From the NCBI GenBank assembly GCA_030151135.1, contig JASLEQ010000546.1:1-6242 (forward strand): DNA of 6,242 bases. The letters are read 5' to 3'. The translations under genes and the position numbers were made by a program. Origin of the DNA: Candidatus Sulfotelmatobacter sp. Lineage in GTDB: Bacteria > Acidobacteriota > Terriglobia > Terriglobales > SbA1. Position 1 is the first letter of the stretch; the number at the start of each line of letters is the position of its first letter. This document shows, piece after piece, positions 4,443-6,242 of this stretch. Below the pieces are notes generated by a model. It was not told the DNA's origin. It worked only from the letters and a program-made list of their open reading frames with translations, and did no database searches.

Positions 4443-6242
4443 ATGAATTCACGCCGGCTGATCCCCCTTTTCGTGCTGCTGCTGATGGCAGTTCACCCGT
4501 CCGCATGGTCCCAGTTTGCGCAGCGGGGAGGAGTCGAAGGGACCGTCTTCGATCAATCTGGTGCGGTCGTTCCGGGTGCGCATGTTGTCCTGCTTGACCC
4601 GGCGCAGAAACAAACGCGCGATTTGACGTCTGATGCGGCGGGGCACTTCGAGTTCAATAACCTGGCTGCCGGCCAGTATCAACTCACCGCCAGCCTACAG
4701 GGATTCGATACGGCGAAGTCGGAGCCCATCTCGATAAACATCGGGGGGCTATCTCACTACGACTTCAAGATGCATGCGGGTTCGGTTCAGCAGACGGTCA
4801 CGGTATCGCAGGAAGCGGGCGGTCTGGAAACGGATGAGACCAGCATTGATACGAATGTCACGACCCAGCAGATGGAAGACCTTCCGCTGAACGGGCGCAA
4901 CTTCACGGCAATTGCAGCGCTGGCACCGGGGGTCTCGACTTATCCACAGGCGAATATCAATCCCGGTGGTACTTATTCCGTGGGTGCGATGTTTGCGATG
5001 GGAGGCACTCAGTTTACGGCAGGGGGATCATTCCAGGGCTCCCGGGACAGCGGCTTTTATGTGAACGGCGTCAACATCAACGACAACTATGAAAGCAGTA
5101 TCAGCTATGAGCCTTCGGCCGAAGCGCTGGGAGCAGGCACGGTGCAGGTAGCGGACTTCTCGGCGGCGATCGGGCATGATATCGCGGCGCTCACGATGCA
5201 GACCAAGGGCGGCTCGAGCGCTTTTCACGGGGAGGCGTTCGAATTTTTCGAGAACACGGCACTCAATGCAATCAATCCCTGGGATAACGCCAATGCGATT
5301 ATCACCGGGCAGCCGACGATTAAGCCTGTTCTGCATCGCAACCAATTCGGCGGGAACCTTGGCGGGCCGGTCTTTATTCCGAAACTGCTTCCCCAGCTTC
5401 GCGACAAGATTTTCTTCTTTGGAAATTACGAGAAGATGATTGAGGCGGACGGAAACCAGCAGATCTCCACCTCGGTGCCATCCGCAGCTGAGCGCATGGG
5501 CAACTTCAGCGAGTTGCTGCCGGGGGACCAACTCTATAACCCATACACGACCACGTATGATCCGGCAACCGGCGTTAGCATGCGCCAGCCGATTCCCGGC
5601 AACCGACTGGATCTCGCGACCAAGCCGGACGGCACGCCGCTCATCGATCCGAATGCGGCAAACATCATCAACGCTCTGTGGCCGCTGCCAAATGTTTCGA
5701 ATGTTCCTAGCAACGAGGTGAACTATGTGACATACCAGTCACGTGGAATCTCTCAGTATCATCTCGATACGCGGTTCGATGCCAAGATCCGGAACAACGA
5801 CTCGTTATTCGTGACGTGGTCGAAATCGAATGGCTCAAATACGCTCACCGGCGGGCTGCAGCCTGCGCAGCTCTATAACTTTCCGGTGGCGGACCAGGGA
5901 TTCCTGGTGACGACCAATTACGTGCATATCTTCACGCCGAATCTCACCAATGAATTCATTTTTGGGGTAGGTGACAGCGCTCTCGTCACAATGGCTCCAA
6001 GCCAATTCAGGTGGACCAACAGCAACGCCAACCCGCTAAATTCTCTCTTCCAAAACACGGGAGACGGGGTGACAAAGGGTCTTTTCGCGGTGAATGTTTC
6101 CAACTCCGCTAACGGGTATGCAACTCCCGGCGCAGGCGAGGTGTTTCGGGCAGAGAATGAGTCGTACCAATTTTCGGACAACCTGGACTGGGTACGCGGC
6201 CGTCACACACTTACTGCCGGTTTTAATTACTTCAGGAAGAGC
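4443..6242 (+). CDS. Oar-like TonB-dependent receptor, N-terminal 600 residues (3' end outside window)
   Basis: The frame is open for exactly 600 codons to the window edge. Residues 1-23 (MNSRRLIPLFVLLLMAVHPS onward) form a signal peptide with Arg4-Arg5, a hydrophobic core and cleavage probably near AWS-Q24. Residues 29-110 form a CarboxypepD_reg-like beta-sandwich (GGVEGTVFDQSGAVVPGAHV, LTSDAAGHFEFNNLAAGQY). The plug begins near 115 (QQTVTV) and carries LPLNGRNF (147-154), LAPGVS (160-165), FYVNGVNIND (205-214) and LTMQTKGGSSAFHGEAFEFF (250-269). Barrel motifs then start: RNQFGGNLGGPVF (299-311), DKIFFFGNYE (321-330) and repeated amphipathic strands up to HTLTAGFNYF. Proteins of this type usually have about 1,050-1,200 residues, so roughly half is present. 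They import large or bulky ligands such as oligosaccharides across the outer membrane using TonB energy; the ligand is not identifiable here. A promoter, LacI-type operator and GGAGG precede it, and the regulator is divergent. The TBDR/LacI/esterase context points to carbohydrate- or ester-related uptake, by inference. Confidence 0.93.
   Translation, partial: MNSRRLIPLFVLLLMAVHPSAWSQFAQRGGVEGTVFDQSGAVVPGAHVVLLDPAQKQTRDLTSDAAGHFEFNNLAAGQYQLTASLQGFDTAKSEPISINIGGLSHYDFKMHAGSVQQTVTVSQEAGGLETDETSIDTNVTTQQMEDLPLNGRNFTAIAALAPGVSTYPQANINPGGTYSVGAMFAMGGTQFTAGGSFQGSRDSGFYVNGVNINDNYESSISYEPSAEALGAGTVQVADFSAAIGHDIAALTMQTKGGSSAFHGEAFEFFENTALNAINPWDNANAIITGQPTIKPVLHRNQFGGNLGGPVFIPKLLPQLRDKIFFFGNYEKMIEADGNQQISTSVPSAAERMGNFSELLPGDQLYNPYTTTYDPATGVSMRQPIPGNRLDLATKPDGTPLIDPNAANIINALWPLPNVSNVPSNEVNYVTYQSRGISQYHLDTRFDAKIRNNDSLFVTWSKSNGSNTLTGGLQPAQLYNFPVADQGFLVTTNYVHIFTPNLTNEFIFGVGDSALVTMAPSQFRWTNSNANPLNSLFQNTGDGVTKGLFAVNVSNSANGYATPGAGEVFRAENESYQFSDNLDWVRGRHTLTAGFNYFRKS

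Noticed and set aside
5028..5531. A 167-codon minus-strand open frame
   Set aside because: It is antisense to the plug and early barrel of the second receptor, whose sense frame is clearly real.

Overview
The window looks like an accessory stretch of an Acidobacteriota chromosome, probably class Terriglobia (Acidobacteriaceae-like). This is an inference from gene families, not a database match. It carries two Oar-like TonB-dependent receptors with the acidobacterial plug motif LPLNGRNF, remnants of ADOP-type ABC permeases, and a TPR C-terminus of a kind common in that phylum, all in moderately GC-rich DNA.

Layout. Positions 1-773 (+) hold the C-terminal end of one TonB-dependent receptor whose start lies before the window. 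From about 876 to 2200 there is a gene graveyard: a frameshifted ADOP permease C-terminus on +, a separate ADOP periplasmic-domain fragment on -, a truncated TPR protein C-terminus on -, and an IS1182-type transposase scrap on -. Positions 2333-3208 (-) encode a secreted PHB-depolymerase/feruloyl-esterase-like alpha/beta hydrolase, nearly intact, but with a stop codon in what looks like its original signal peptide. Positions 3326-4172 (-) are a LacI-family regulator pseudogene with at least four lesions. Positions 4179-4442 are the divergent control region. Positions 4443-6242 (+) are the first 600 codons of a second TonB-dependent receptor that runs off the end.

How it fits together. A 14-bp near-palindrome, consensus TTGAAAGC(A/T)TT(C/T)AA, occurs three times: upstream of the esterase (3274-3287), upstream of the lacI-type gene (4243-4256), and just before the second receptor's ribosome binding site (4414-4427). 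The simplest reading is a small regulon in which a LacI-family repressor controlled itself, a periplasmic or secreted esterase, and an outer-membrane receptor, probably for uptake and de-esterification of a plant- or microbe-derived oligosaccharide or ester. The regulator copy here is broken, so the sites are either relics or are read by a paralogue elsewhere. I see no CRISPR array, tRNA, rRNA or convincing intrinsic terminator. I found no evidence of a wholly new system; the shared-operator regulon and its decay are the most interesting content.
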